Shown here: positions 47,530 to 61,200 of the stretch, piece by piece
Numbering within the stretch: position 1 is the stretch's first letter
Layout: the number at the start of each line of letters is the position of its first letter
Notes under the pieces: model-generated
What the model was told of the DNA's origin: nothing
Seen by the model: the letters and a program-made list of their open reading frames with translations, nothing else
The model's database searches: none
DNA from: Paralichthys olivaceus
Taxonomy: Eukaryota; Chordata; Actinopteri; Pleuronectiformes; Paralichthyidae
DNA length: 64,000 nt
Direction of reading: 5' to 3'
Assembly (NCBI RefSeq): GCF_024713975.1
Contig: NC_091112.1
Location: 6,820,501 to 6,884,500, forward strand
Translations under genes and position numbers: made by a program

Positions 47530-49254
47530 GCCACTGAAAGAAGACAGGGAAGGAGGAGTGAATCCAACTTGATCTCTGTCTTTCTGGGACTTGATTTGAG
47601 GAAACTTTAGATGAACACACTTCACTCTATCTAAATATCAAGCCTGTGCTTTTCTGCTTCCTTTGTTTAGATCTGGAGTCCATGGTTTTGTCTGAATGTT
47701 AACATGATACATCATTGTTTAGATACTTGTGTTTCCAGAGCAGAATACACCTGTTGTGTGTAACTCTGACTTGAACACTGATGCTCATATTCACAATGTG
47801 AATTCTTAAAAAAAAAAAAAAATTCCTGTGGACCCGTTTGTCAGGAGCTGTCGAGGGGCTTGGACAGAAAATTGCGACCTGATCAGATTGCATGTATTGT
47901 CTTCTGACCTTTTTGTCCAAGACTTAAAGATAGAAAAGGCTCAGATAAAGAAACTTGAAAAAAACAGATCTGCTGAGAAAAGATCATGTGATAAGATTGA
48001 AAGCTCCAGAACAGAAAGAAAACATGCAGTGTGATCGTTTCACCATGTTTATTAATCCTACTTCCTCAGACAGACCCTTGAAACCCTTTCCTGCACCAAA
48101 TAACACAAAATCCCATCAGCTCTCAAACCGAATCACAATGCTGCACTTAGTGTTTTATGTCTGCTGACGCTCTGATCCTGGAAAATCAATGTTTGATGTG
48201 AAGAACTTCAGTTTTGTCTTTTTTCCACTGTAACTGAACTCTTTATTTCTGCTGATTGTACTTCTGCTCAGGTTTAAGGCTGGTAAATAAATATATTGTA
48301 TAGGCCGATGGGTGTCTGCTTCTATCAGACCTAAACTAATAAAGGTGGAAAAAGTAATTTATGATCATATGGTAGCAATGATGATGTTCATGTGTGAATG
48401 ATGCCTTCCTAAGTAAGAATTCAACTTTTTGCTTTTATTTTCTGTTAGGTCACATTATGATCCAAGAAAAAGTTACTGCACAACATTAATATTTCTTAAA
48501 AATACTACAATAAGGAATGACTGAACTGCAACTATAGATAAGATAAACAGGATGGTGAGATTAACCTCTATCTTGAACTATCTGTTGATGCAATGCAGAA
48601 CATTGAAACATGGAATAAATAAAGTTTGTAATTTGACAGAAAAACTGGATGATCCTTAATCCTTAGTAAAAAAAACTAAAATAGCCAGTACTGTCCCAAT
48701 GGACCCAATAAAACTTTCTTAACTTGTTGGTAAATTAAAGACAAAAGATGCAGCACTTTTTGAAATAATGTTGTCCTCTTTATTTCAGTTTTTGACAAAA
48801 TACCCAGAAAATTCAAAGCTCCTAACGCTTTACAAAAATACTTTCTCTACAAATGTCCTCTGTAGTCTGTCCGACCTCAACAAAACACAGTGTAGTGTAG
48901 GATTTCCAGTAGCAGCCTCTTCAACATTGAACCCAAACATTCCTTACGTTAACGCTCCACCCATACGAACACGAACATAAATTAATCACGAGGTCTTAAA
49001 TTAGCATTAGACAAATATACATGATTGTAGATTATCCACAACAAAGAGGCAGATTAAATTACAAACGTAGCTGTTTTTCAAGTGCTGGCGACAAAAAGCC
49101 TGAATACAACATGTCGTACACTAATAAAAAAATGTGTTTTGGTCCACACATGGAAAGATACAGTCCACACCAGAGTGATAGAAAACAGCAGAGCGCTCAG
49201 CACGAGAAAAGGCAACTGAGCAACTTTCTTCAAGCCAAAGCAACTTGTCAGCAT
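47530..49254. other. convergent 3' UTRs of cyp51a1 and akap9
   Basis: cyp51a1 (+) and akap9 (-) end facing each other. Plus-strand AATAAA occurs at 48286 and again near 48340 and 48615. Minus-strand AATAAA occurs at 48784-48779, giving akap9 a 3' UTR of about 470 bases. Depending on the signal used, the gap between transcripts is from about 100 to 500 bases. No other coding exon was seen. Confidence 0.55.
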
Positions 49255-52200
49255 CTATCGTCTCAAGCCAAAGTGCAATTGAGCGTACGAAGAAGCACCT
49301 GCGGAGAAAATCAAAGGTGGTTTAGTAAATGTGAGAACGTTTCAGGAGGAATAAACAACTCAGTGAAGTCAATTCAAAGCATTTACACAGTAAACATCGT
49401 CCTCTGTGCAGTAAATCACTTTTAGAGATAATCTACATTCATACTGTTAGCAAACATTTATTCATGACAGCTCATTTTAAATGATTCATGTTGAGTTTTG
49501 AGTTTGAGCGTGAATTTTTATAATCCCTTAGTTCAACTCTCAAATACTGATATCTGTCTCAAAGTGTAACATCCTTTGTCTTCCCCGTCAATCTACAGAA
49601 GCAGCTTTCCCTCGCACGTAACCCCACAGTGATGCACACGTTACCTGATGTCACGTTCCCTAGCCTCCTCTGCAGAGCCTCCAGTCTGGAGATGTAGTCG
49701 GTGAGTGCTCGGTCGGGGTCGTAGCTCTGCAGGTGGGAGCAGGTGAGAGCTCCATGGTCTCCGGCCAAGTGAAACCTGCACAGAGCAGAAACAACAGAAA
49801 TCTCCTCGTCAGTAACAGAACGACATTTCAAGACATCGAGAATCTGGATCTCCATTTAATGTCTAAAGAGGGATGCTGATGTACAGTTAGTCAGTGCAGC
49901 AACGATCCATCAATAAATCATCTGATCAACTAGAGGATTCTAATTTATAACATTTAAATATGATAATATTAGTAAGCAGCAGCCTCTCTGTATGTTGTAC
50001 CTGTGGGGGGTGGAGCAGACAGCTGACCGGGGAGACTCTCGTCCACTTCTCCCTCTGCTGCTGCTGGAGACTCCTCCTGCGCTGCTCTTGTCTCTGTACA
50101 TCTCTACGCTGCCTGGGTGGAGGAGATAAGGGGAATCTCTCACCTCTGTACCTGAGAGAGAAAAGAAAGAAAAATGAACTGAGCATCACTTCCAGATGAT
50201 TTTCTCCGACATGTAGAAATAATGAAATGTTATGTCTTTGTTACCTGATGTCTGACCTGTTCCATTCTTGTTCACACTGCAGAAGGTTGTGGAGTTCATC
50301 CCTGTGGCTTTATGCCATCGCTTCACTAGGAAACGCATTCTGCATTAACAGAGAAAAACATTTGTTTTTATTAAAATGGCGATACAAGGTTCATCAGTTA
50401 TAAAATCAATTAACCCAGAGCTCCAGCAGCCGACCTGGAGAGGGCGATAGAGACTCGGACGGCAGAGCGGAAGCGCATCAGCCCTCGGCGACGCTGATTG
50501 AAGGATTCCAGGCTGGAGAGCGACGGCCGGCCGCCCATCCTGGACAGCAGCGACAGCGTGGCCTCCTCACACTCCTGGAAGCCTCCCAGCAGTAACAGCA
50601 GATATTTCTTCTGGTAGATCAGTGCTTTACGGAAGCTTTCTGACCTCAGGTACTTCCCATACATCCTCTGTAAGCAGGGGACAGAGGAGGAAAGAAAAAA
50701 AATAACCATCAACATTGATCTGATGGTTGAATTTCTGAGAGCTACAGTTTATAAACAACTTAATCCTCTGATACAAGTTGACTTAAAGGGACTAATTAGC
50801 AGCTATCAGCTGACCTTCAGTGCAGCGTTGTCAGCCTCAGGTCCAGTTATCTCCCGCAGGGCGTCTGTCCTGATCTCTCCTCTAAGTCGGGCCACCTGTG
50901 TCTGAGCCAGATTTAAAGCTTTCTCCAGACGGATCTTCTCTCGAGTCCAAGCCTCCCGCTCATGGGACAGCAGCGCACTGGCCGAGTCCATCTTTGACAC
51001 TCCTCTCCTGCTGATGGACTGTAGGAGAATATCGATTAATCAACTAATAACTATTGCTGCTGTCTGGTATGATGTGGTACAAACAACAATAAAGTTGACG
51101 TTGAGTAGTTTTTTATAATAATTATGATAGAATCAAATGACATAGGGGGAAGGGAGAGCTGTTTCCGTGTCTACTCACACTTTCTCCTGATCCCAGTCCA
51201 GTCTGCCTGTAACGCCGGAGCTCCTCCTCCAGGCGGAGGGTGTGGTTTCTCAGATCGTTCTTCTCTTCGGTCAAACGACTGACAAAACCCGTCAGCTCGG
51301 CGTTCTGCCTCAGCAGCCGCTCCGTCAGGGAGTTGGAGGAGCTGGAGGAGCCTCCTGCCAGCAGGGACACACTCTGAGGGGAAACAAATCACACATGAGG
51401 GAAAAAACAGATGTCAAAGGTTTGGAAACATGAAACAGTTGATTTAGGAGGATAAACTCATTGTTTGTGTGAGTGGAAGTGAACAGGGAGACAATTCAAA
51501 AATAATCAGAATTCAAACAATCAAAACCAAAAAAAAAGTTGTTTACTGACCTCAGGGATGGAGGGTAGACCTGGGGATTGTTGCAGCATAGTTATGACCT
51601 CATCAACACTGGACTGTACCCAGGATAACTCTTCACTGTCAACCTCTGCAGTCAGCCTGTGGACACACGTAGGGAAAAAGCTATTAAAAAGGATTAAGGA
51701 TTAATGCTTCATATAAACACAGACAAACTGTCTGTAGGTTTGTAACTACAAACACAACCCACATACAACAGTCATATAAGAGTTTCTCTAGATATATTGA
51801 TTGCAGCCACTTGAATTACCTGCCAGTAGTCTTGTTTGCCATGCTGCGGATCTTTGAGGAAACGAGATGGAGTTTGCCCACGATCTTGTCGACTGTGCGC
51901 CAAGGACCGTGATGAGGTCCGCTGGTGTGACCTGTTGGAGAGAGCTGCAGGTGGGGGGACGCATTCCCACTCTTCTGCTGGAACACCCAGTCTGTGGTGC
52001 GGTCGGGGGAATCTCTGTGCCAGGCTGCCTGCTGTTTAGATAAAAAACAATATAAATGTAATACTTCCTGAGTCAGGACAGAGAAGAGTCACTAAGAGGT
52101 AAGCATTATGTGATTCTTACACTGTGGCTGTCAGCCTGCTGCGTTCCGCTCCCCTCCCTTTGTCTTCTCTGCTCTTCCACTCGGGTTAGCCTCTCCTCCA

Positions 52201-55200
52201 GTCTCTCCTTTTCGTCTTCCAGGCTCTTCCTCCTCTCCATCTCTCTCTCCAGCTGCTCCTGGGTCTCTGAAATTTGTGCTTCCAGGTTTTCCAGCTGGGC
52301 CCGAGCCTCCAGCAGCGTCTCCTGGTCCATTCTCGACCTCTGACTCGCCAAATTTAGCTCTTCCTCTTTTCGCACCACCTCGAGCTTCTGGGCCTCCACC
52401 TGACCGAGGAGATGCACCACCTGAAGAAAAATCAGGTTAAAAAAGGAATTAAACCTGACATGTGGTAACCCCTGAGAAATATTTAATCGGACGTAGATCC
52501 AGCTAAGATCAAAAATGTCAGTTTAAATACATTTTTGGATCAGAGTACAGGTGTAACATTTCAGGGTTATATATTCAAAGAATCCAAAAATATTCTGACT
52601 TCACAAACATCCCACCTGTGTGTGTTTGTTATCCAGCTCCGTCTGCAGTCTCTCCAGCAGACTCCCTTCCTCTTCGACGCCACTGCTGTCCTTCTCCACC
52701 CGCTCCTCATTGGAGGAGACGTACTCGGAGGCGGCAGTTGTCCGCAGCTCCCTCTCTCTCCCAAGTACATTACTCATCTCCAGGACCTTGGCTCGCTCAG
52801 TGTCTAACTGGACCTGAAGCTCCTGGAGGTGTCTTTGGAGACTCAGACGCTCCTGCTCACCCTGCTGGGAGAGCTGGGACGAGGCCTGGCGCTCCTGGTT
52901 CAGGGTGAGGGTCAGCTGGGCCACACGGCTCTTCTGCTCGTCCAGACTGAGATGGAGATCCTAAATATAGAAATACAACTTCTTAAAGTACAAATAAGGA
53001 AGGTCGAAGTAGTGCTCACTAAACCTTCAAATGTCCTAAATGTCCTCCAGTGTAATTACTGCATTCGTACCTCCATCTCTTCTCGTTTACTCTCCTCAGT
53101 TCTTCCAGTTCGACATTTCTCCTTCTCCATGGCCCACTGCAAATCTCTGCTTCTCTTCCTCTCATCTGTCAGCTGGTCACTGAGTGCATCCAGCTCAGCA
53201 GCTTTCTTCGATACCTCCACTCTGTAGACATAAGATCATTTTAATGAGAGGAGAGCGAATGGATGCTTAAGTCGTGTAGAATTTTAGATTTCTTGAATCT
53301 GAGTCCGACAACAGATTTGATTGTGAGGTGCATACTGTATAAATGCAACAATTCAGACCTGGGAAATGGAGCTATATTCTCACACAATCTAAACATACAG
53401 AGTGTTTAAAACTGAAATACCTTTGTCAACATGCATCTGTATTAGTGAAGTATTTTTACTCCAGCAGTTATTGAAATGTATCTGTGTGTTAGGATATAAA
53501 CATCATGTCTCACCTGAGTGTGTCCAGCTCTTTGAGGTGTTTGTGTTGAGTCTTGAGCGTCGTCTCCAGCTCCAGTTTCGTCTGGGACAGTTCCACCTTC
53601 AGCTCCTCCCCCAGCATCCTTTCGACCGCCGCTGCTCCGTCCGCTGCTCCTCCCTCCCTCTGCTCCTTCATGCTACATTCAGCAGCCAAAGAAGCTGCAG
53701 GCCGGACACCTGATTGATAACAATAAATATCAGTCACAGCCTGTGCAGAAACATGGGATTTTTTTAAAAGTTGAAATTCTGCTACCATAATAATTCACGA
53801 GAAAAAATATACCAGGAATAAAATATACAAATGAAGAGATTCTTGTCACCTGAATGAATTTGCTCTAACTGACCACGAAGCTGATGAATCTCAGAGATGA
53901 GACTCGTCCGCTCTGCAGTGTGGAGGGAACCCATGGCGTCTCTGTGGAGGGCGTCCTGTATCACAAAACCCTCTGAGTTATGGAAAGGCTCAGATGAAAA
54001 CAGAGGTAAGAAATGATCGGAGAGGGCCCGACTATGTACTTTCATGATCTCTTGGAATAAAGCCAGAGGTTAAAATAATATGTCAAACAATCAAGTGGGG
54101 TTAGAGAACACACATAGTTTGTGAACTGTCATAGTTCACATACTTATTGACCACTTATGTGCAAACAGAGCTGTGACAGTTAAAACATGCTGAGCAGTTA
54201 AAAAGGCTTTTTTTGCAGAATTTACTTTAGCATCCTTGACTGTATAGAATTTTAACAGTAACTAAGGAATAAGGAGAATTTTTCTGAAGGTTATACTTTA
54301 CTGAAGTCACGTCTGGTGTCTTTTAACTTCAACAGTTGACACCAAGGAGAAATTAAAAGAAGTACTCCACTGATTTTTATACTGCATGTTCATAAAGTTG
54401 GTCAATATTTAAACAGAAGAGATCAGAATACAGGAAGTTTTATTCTCTACTATAAAACTGGATCTGACCTTAACGTCAGCACATTTTTACAGTCGTTATT
54501 ACTGACCTGTTCAGCTAGCCTGCGCTCCAGCTGATTAAGGTGGATGATGGCGTCACTGGTGTCCAGAAGGTCCAACTGGCTGTAGAGGATGTTCTTCAGG
54601 ACGCTTCGTTCCCTCAGAAACACCTGCCTCACTGCGTCCAGGAGCTCTGCACGCCAGTCCACGCTACCTGACGCCTGGAGCAAGTCAGAGACACAGATAT
54701 CAATGCATGAGCACACAATGAAACCTAGAAGTGTATTGTGAAGGTTCCTGGCAGGTTTCCTCTACCTGTGTTTCTCTGTGTGTTTGCATCTGAGTGATGA
54801 GGCCTTTGAGAGACTCCACGGTTGCGAGCAAATCACCCCTTTCCTTCATCCAGCCTTGGACGTTGAACTGGTTGCCCGGCTCGCCTCCAGGAAGCGGCAT
54901 CTCTGACAGAGAGAGCACCTGCATCCCCTCCTGGTGAACCTCACGGAGCAACATCTAAATAAACAAACACCACATGGGAATGTTTCTAGAATTAGTTTCA
55001 GTCTTTTCCAAAACATTAAAATGCTTCTATGTTTCTTGTTTTAAAACAGATTCCCTTAAAAACTTGGTTTAAAATGCCAGCACATGCAAAAATATACACA
55101 TCAATATATTTCTTTCATCATTTATCGTAACTTAACCGTAAGCCATAAATAAAGGTTTATGGAGGGAAAGGTTTTTACTTTGATGCGGTCAGGCATTGGA

Positions 55201-58200
55201 TCATCAGCTTCTCTCCTGGCGCCCTCTGGAGTCGTCCTGAACTCTTGGTGCAAACTTGGGAGGTCATATCCAGTCCGCTGGCTGTAGTCTGAACTGCTGT
55301 CTGCAAGAGCACAACAAAAAACTCTTGAAACGAAATACTGAGAATAGTTAATGATCATTAACATCTGCTGAAGAAGATAAACTGAGGGGGCAGTGTTTCA
55401 CCTGGTTTTACATGGCACAGGTACACAAAGCATGAAAATGATTATCACTGCTAATGAAAACCTGAAAAATCACGGGAGGTTTTGACAAACTATTTTAAAG
55501 TGATGATCAAATCTTTTGGGAGGAATACTGTTCTATCCTGAGATTTATCACCACACAGACTCAGAACAGAAACACACAGGTGCTGAAACCAGAACAGCAG
55601 ACTGCTTGCTCAGGACTATGTGGTTTATAGCACTCAGGTTATTTATGTAAACTGTTTATTGAAGCAAAATCCCAAACACACAAAGGGTACTGAAGAAAAG
55701 AGACGCTTAATCACTGTCAGGTTTAGTGCATGTTTACATTAAGAAAACGAAATGCATTTTCATCTTCATCTTCTTCTTGAAATAAGAGAAGCACTAATGT
55801 GAACTGAGGAGTAATGAACGTGTTGTATCTTACCACTGGTGTATCCATCTTTGAACTGAGGCATAGAACGCTCTTGTCTTAATGTTGGAGCCTGGAAATG
55901 ACAAAATGATTCAAATGATCTTCTTTGTATTAGAGACAACTCCAACATGTTTCCGAGTGTTAAATAAAACATTTAACATCTAACTAAAGTTTCTATATTC
56001 ATCTTTCCCCTTATGTTATGATTAAATATTAAACTCGATTTTCTCTATTTTATATGACTGTAAATTGAAATTAGTAATTTTCAGAAGTCAACAAGATAAA
56101 AAGTAACTTTTCTTACACAAAACTCACTGACAGTATTAAGCATTTACTACAGACACATTGTAAACACAGTCACAGCTTAAATATTATCAAACCCCATCTT
56201 TCTTGTTTCCTCACCTCAGCAGAGCGTAGCTTGTCGATAACGGACTTGAGTGCCTTACACTCATCCTCTAGTGCTTGTATGTCCCGCCGCAGGTTCTCGC
56301 TCTCGGTAATATGCCGAGCCTCCATGTCCAGGATTTCTGCAGCGTGGAGCTCCTGCATCTGCACAATCTTCTCCTCAAACTCGCTGATCATCTCCTCCAT
56401 CTCCTCTTTGGCGGCAGACTTGCTTTCAGTGCTGAAGTCCGACATTTGGAGAGGTTCGGTCTGCGTGAACGATTCTGTCACAGCCACATGTTGCTGTTCG
56501 AAGCTGCTGTTCAGCCGGGAGCCGTGAGATCTGTTGGAGGACTGACTGGAACCAGTAGAGTTCTTCTTGGACAGAGATGGTTTATCTTTGGCACTGCTTC
56601 CCTTACCAGCCGGCTGTTTGGCTCCTTTTCTCTTGGGCTGGGTGGTGGAGGAGGATGGAGCAGAGGACTGTGGCTGAGGAGATGGAGATGGTGATGGGGA
56701 AGGAGACGTAGACGGAGGACCAGAGTCTGCTGTCTTCTTCAAAGCTGTCTGTGCCTCCTTCAGCTCATCTTTGAGCCTTGAAATAGAAAGTTCACAGAAT
56801 TGGAGCTCTTCCTGGAGTTTCTCATTCTGCTGCCTGTTCTCCTGGAGCTCCTCTTTGAGCTTGGAAATAGACAGTTCACGGATCTGGAGCTCTTCCTGGA
56901 GTTTCTCATCCTGCTGCCTGTTCTGCTGGTGCTCCTCTTTGAGGTTAGAAATAGACAGTTCACGGACCTGGAGCTGTTCCTGGAGTTTCTCATCCTGCTG
57001 CCTGTTCTGCTGGAGCTCCTCTTTGAGCTTGGAAATAGACACTTCACGGACCTGGAGCTCTTCTTGCAGTTTCTCATTCTGCTGCCTGTAGCTGTTGAGC
57101 TCTCCTTTGGTGGTATCTACATCTTTTATCAACAGCTGGAGCTCCTCTTTGAGCTTAGAAATAGACAGTTCACGTACGTTCAGTTCATCCTGGAGTTTCT
57201 CATTCTGCTGTCTGTTCTGCTGGAGCTCCTCTTTGAGCTTAGAAAGAGACAGTTCACGGACTTGGTGCTCTTCCTGTAGTTTCTCATTCTGCTGCCTGGA
57301 GCTGTTGAGCTCTTCTTTGGTGGAATCCACATCCTTTATCAACTGCTGGAGCTCCTCTTTGAGCTTGGAAATAGAGAGTTCACGGACTTGGAGCTCTTCT
57401 TGCAGTTTCTCATTCTGCTGCCTGTAGCTGTTGAGCTCTTCTTTGGTGGAATCCACATTCTTTATCAACTGCTGAAGCTCCTCTTTGAGCTTAGAAAGAG
57501 ACAGTTCACGGACTTGGTGCTCTTCCTGTAGTCTCTCATTCTGCTGCCTGGAGCTGCTGAGTTCTTCTTTGGTGGATGCCACGTCGTCTCTGACCTCCTG
57601 CAGCTCCTGTAGAAGCTCCGTCCTGTCGGCTCCATCTACAGATTTTACCTGGTGGATGGTTAAGCAGAAGATTGAATACAGAGTAATATATCTACACTGA
57701 AAAATAATATAAACAAACTGATAAAACTGTGCAACAAATGCAAAAAACAAAAAAAGCAATACCACTTGTCTTACTTCGAAAAGTTCTCCCTTGAGGTGAG
57801 CAATGGTCATTTCCCGTTCCTTAAGGAAAATATATGCGTTAGTAAAATATGTATAAATGTATGTGTGAATTCTTGCATACATATTGGTGAAATAATATTT
57901 CATAAAAAAATGCTGTTTATGCAGCAACAAGGGATTTCAAAGAACCAAAGACAGGGTTTAAATGTGTCCAGCTGCCTCTGTACCTGCAGCAGCTCCTGCA
58001 GCTTCTCCAAACTCTCCCGGCAGCTGTTCAGCTCCTCTTTGGCAGCTGCTGCCTCGTCTTGAGCCTCCAAGAGTTCCTGTTGAAGCTTGACTTGCTCACT
58101 GTCACTCGATGATACCTAAAGTGACCAGGTTGTGTTATCAGATAAGACTAGTAGACAGTAGACATGTTTGCTGATTAGAAAGTATTGGTTGATATAAAAC

Positions 58201-61200
58201 GTAGCTTACCTTTTTAAGTTGTTCCTGTAGTCTCTCTAAAGTTACAGTTTTTTCCTTGGGAGAAAAGCAGATGATCATCACAAAACATCACAGTAGGTAC
58301 AAACACTGAAGAGCTGTTTAATGTGACATACCTGGAGCTCCTCCTGAAGTCTGCTGCAGCTCTCCTTGTAGGTGTCGAGCTGTTCTTTGGTGGCCGAGGT
58401 CTCGTCTTTAACCTCCTGCAACTCCTGAAGAAGTTCTGACACTGATGGCTGGGAATCAGGAGAGGAGGCCTGATAAAAAATATCACAAAGTTTCAAACCT
58501 ATCAGAGCTTCAAAACAATTCACTGTCTGAGACTTAATCAAAGTAATACACCGGGGTTTTGGTGGTCCACCAATAATTTGAGTGCAGGGAAAAGTTAAAA
58601 ATGTGCTTTCCTATATAAAGTACCGAGTTTAATCGTTCTATTTGTTATTTCTACGGTAAAGAAGAAAACAGAAACCATCTTCGACTACACCTTAAGGTTG
58701 CCCAAAATCTCAAACTGTTTCCACAACCAGCGGCTGAACTCCTACCTCCACAGCTGGTGAAGACCTCTGGTGTGTCCTGGCCTTCATCTGACTAAGCAGG
58801 TCCATGAGCACGGCCAGCCTCCTCTCGTACTCCAGCACCTCCTCCTCAGAACTGGAGAGCAGTTGCTTCTGGAGCTCCTGGTCTTTCTGCATCCCACTGA
58901 GTCCCACCTCCAGCTCCCAAAGTTTCTGGGTCAGATGGACGACCTTCCCCGTGGAAACTTGTCTGGCTTGGCCCAGTCCACTGAAATCCATTTGGGGAAT
59001 ACCAAAGTCACCAAAGTCACGTACATGGGGATCATCATTGGGCTTCACTTGTGTCTCTGCTCGTCTCTGCATGTCCTGGTTTTCTTTGGATCCCTGCAAC
59101 TTCTGCTGCTGTTGGAAGGCCTCCGGGGCGGCTTGGCTGACCAGCCCTAAGGCCACTTTCTCCCTCAGATCTCCCTCCAGGTTAGAGACCCTCTGCTGGA
59201 GACCATCTGCATCACTTTGAGTTTGCTCCACAAGGAGGCGACAGCGGCTTAACTCAGCGTCTCTTTCAACGACCAAGTCCTCGAGCTCCCGGATACGGAG
59301 CCCTAACTCTTCCACCCTGGACGTTGCACTCTGCTCCAGGGCTTGTACTTGGGCCTGCATGACAACAAGACCTGCAGTTTTCTCTCTGAGAGCTTCTTCG
59401 AACTCGCCCTCTGAACTACCCAGTTTTTTTGTTTCATACAAAGCATCTGTGCTCTCTTTCAAACACAGATATGTCTCCATCAGTTTACTGTGCTCTGTTT
59501 TCAGAGTGTCAAGCTCTTTGGTGGTCAGGTCCATTCTCTGCTTCATTTCATCATAGTCCTCTGTAGCAGGCCCCCATGCGCCATGCTCTGCCTCACCCTT
59601 GAGGTCCTCGTCTTCCTCTGCAGCCTGTTTTTGCTCGATATTGGCCAGTTCCTCCTGAAGTTTGTCTATGACTGCATTCAGTTGGTCAAGTTCCTCTTCA
59701 TTATTCCTCTTCTGACGCTGTTGTTCACTCCGTAGGCATTCCACCTGGGACTCCAGGTCTGTTATCAGCTCATCCCTCACATCAATTTCCTACAGAGTAG
59801 AACATCAAGATTATAAAACCATAAAAACACCTGATTTGAGGAGTCCATGGTGATACCGCTACATGATCAAACCTCTGAGTCCCTGCAGTGCTGAGAAAGA
59901 TTTGTCGGGCCATAGATAAAGTAGTTTCAATTAATATATCTGAAGTTGATCAGTTTATAAGGGCTCTACAGAGACTCAGAGATTTAATAAGCCACCTCAG
60001 ATGAGCAAATGATCACCTCACAACAAATGATGGTTTTGTGGAGTTACGTACCAAAACAAAACAAGCACAAAATGACCCAACAACAAAAATGGGGTGAACA
60101 GTGAAAAGAAAACCAGAGAACACACATTGATGCACTACCACGGAGCTATGCGTATTCGAAATAGAATTTGGTTCTATTTCATATACGCATATTGTGTTAC
60201 CTTGTTATCAGAAGCTGTTTCCGTGTGTTGAAGCTTAGTGATCTGTTCATTAAGAAGTGCTATTTGCCTGTCCTTCTCCTCCATCACCTTCAAAAGTCAG
60301 AGATTATAATGCGATGGCTATTAACAAAACACGTCACGCAAAAAGAGTCCAATCAGAGTCAGCCTTGTGGTGGTGGACTCTTAAAGTTCAAAAACTCAGT
60401 GAAAGCAGAAATATGTCACAGGGGCGTTTTTTAACATCCTGAAAACATGCAGGTTAGAATTAGCAGCAAACACACCAATTGAACTAGTAATTTTACAGTT
60501 TGTGAGCAGAAATATTGATGTTGTATGGAAATAATTGTGTTATATATGATATCTTTTAGAGAGAAAAAAGGTTACCAATGATTTTTCTTTTGCTCTTTAG
60601 CAGAACAGTTTGTAAACATTAGCTAACAAATTAAAAGTGTAAGAGTTGAATTGTTTAATACAGTTAAAATGACTGTACTGAAAGTGCATTCCACTGTCAT
60701 TTAACATCCAGGCTTCCCTTCTTGTTCAAAGATATAAAGTCGTTGCAGTTTGTTTACCTGGATCAAGCTGTCCCTTGTTTCTAGGTATTGCTGCTGGCTG
60801 CTGATCTCCTTGCTCTGGATCTCCAGCTGCATTTGAAGCTGCTGCACCTCCTCGCTCTTGTTCTCCAGCTCCTCTCTGAACTGTTCCAGCTGCTCCTCCA
60901 GGTGACAGATCTGAGGCAACAAGGCAAACATGAAATCTAACAAGCGTTATGCACCTCGATGTCGGGACAAACAAAACTTACAGATTTTATCAGCTTTTCT
61001 TTTCACTACTAAACATTTATTTTTACTGATCTAACAAACAGATCATCCAACACACATACATTAAATATGTTTAATAATTGTTTGTAAAAGAAATAAATGT
61101 CTGGTGTTTACAAATGATTTCATTATGTACGAGTATCAGTGTTTAAAATAAGGTAGGTTTAGAGGCTTAATGATTTTGTTATGTATGTCCACTTAATATA

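Noticed and set aside
49021-49425. Plus-strand 134-codon open frame
   Set aside because: It lies antisense across the last akap9 coding exon and its 3' UTR, and the protein is low in recognisable structure.
56231-57700. Several long plus-strand and alternative-frame open frames
   Set aside because: They are shadows of the repetitive akap9 coiled-coil exon, showing the same 42/28-residue periodicity on the wrong strand.
58770-59220. Plus-strand open frames of 126 and 138 codons
   Set aside because: Shadows of the 1044-nt akap9 exon; the minus frame continues cleanly to splice sites on both sides.
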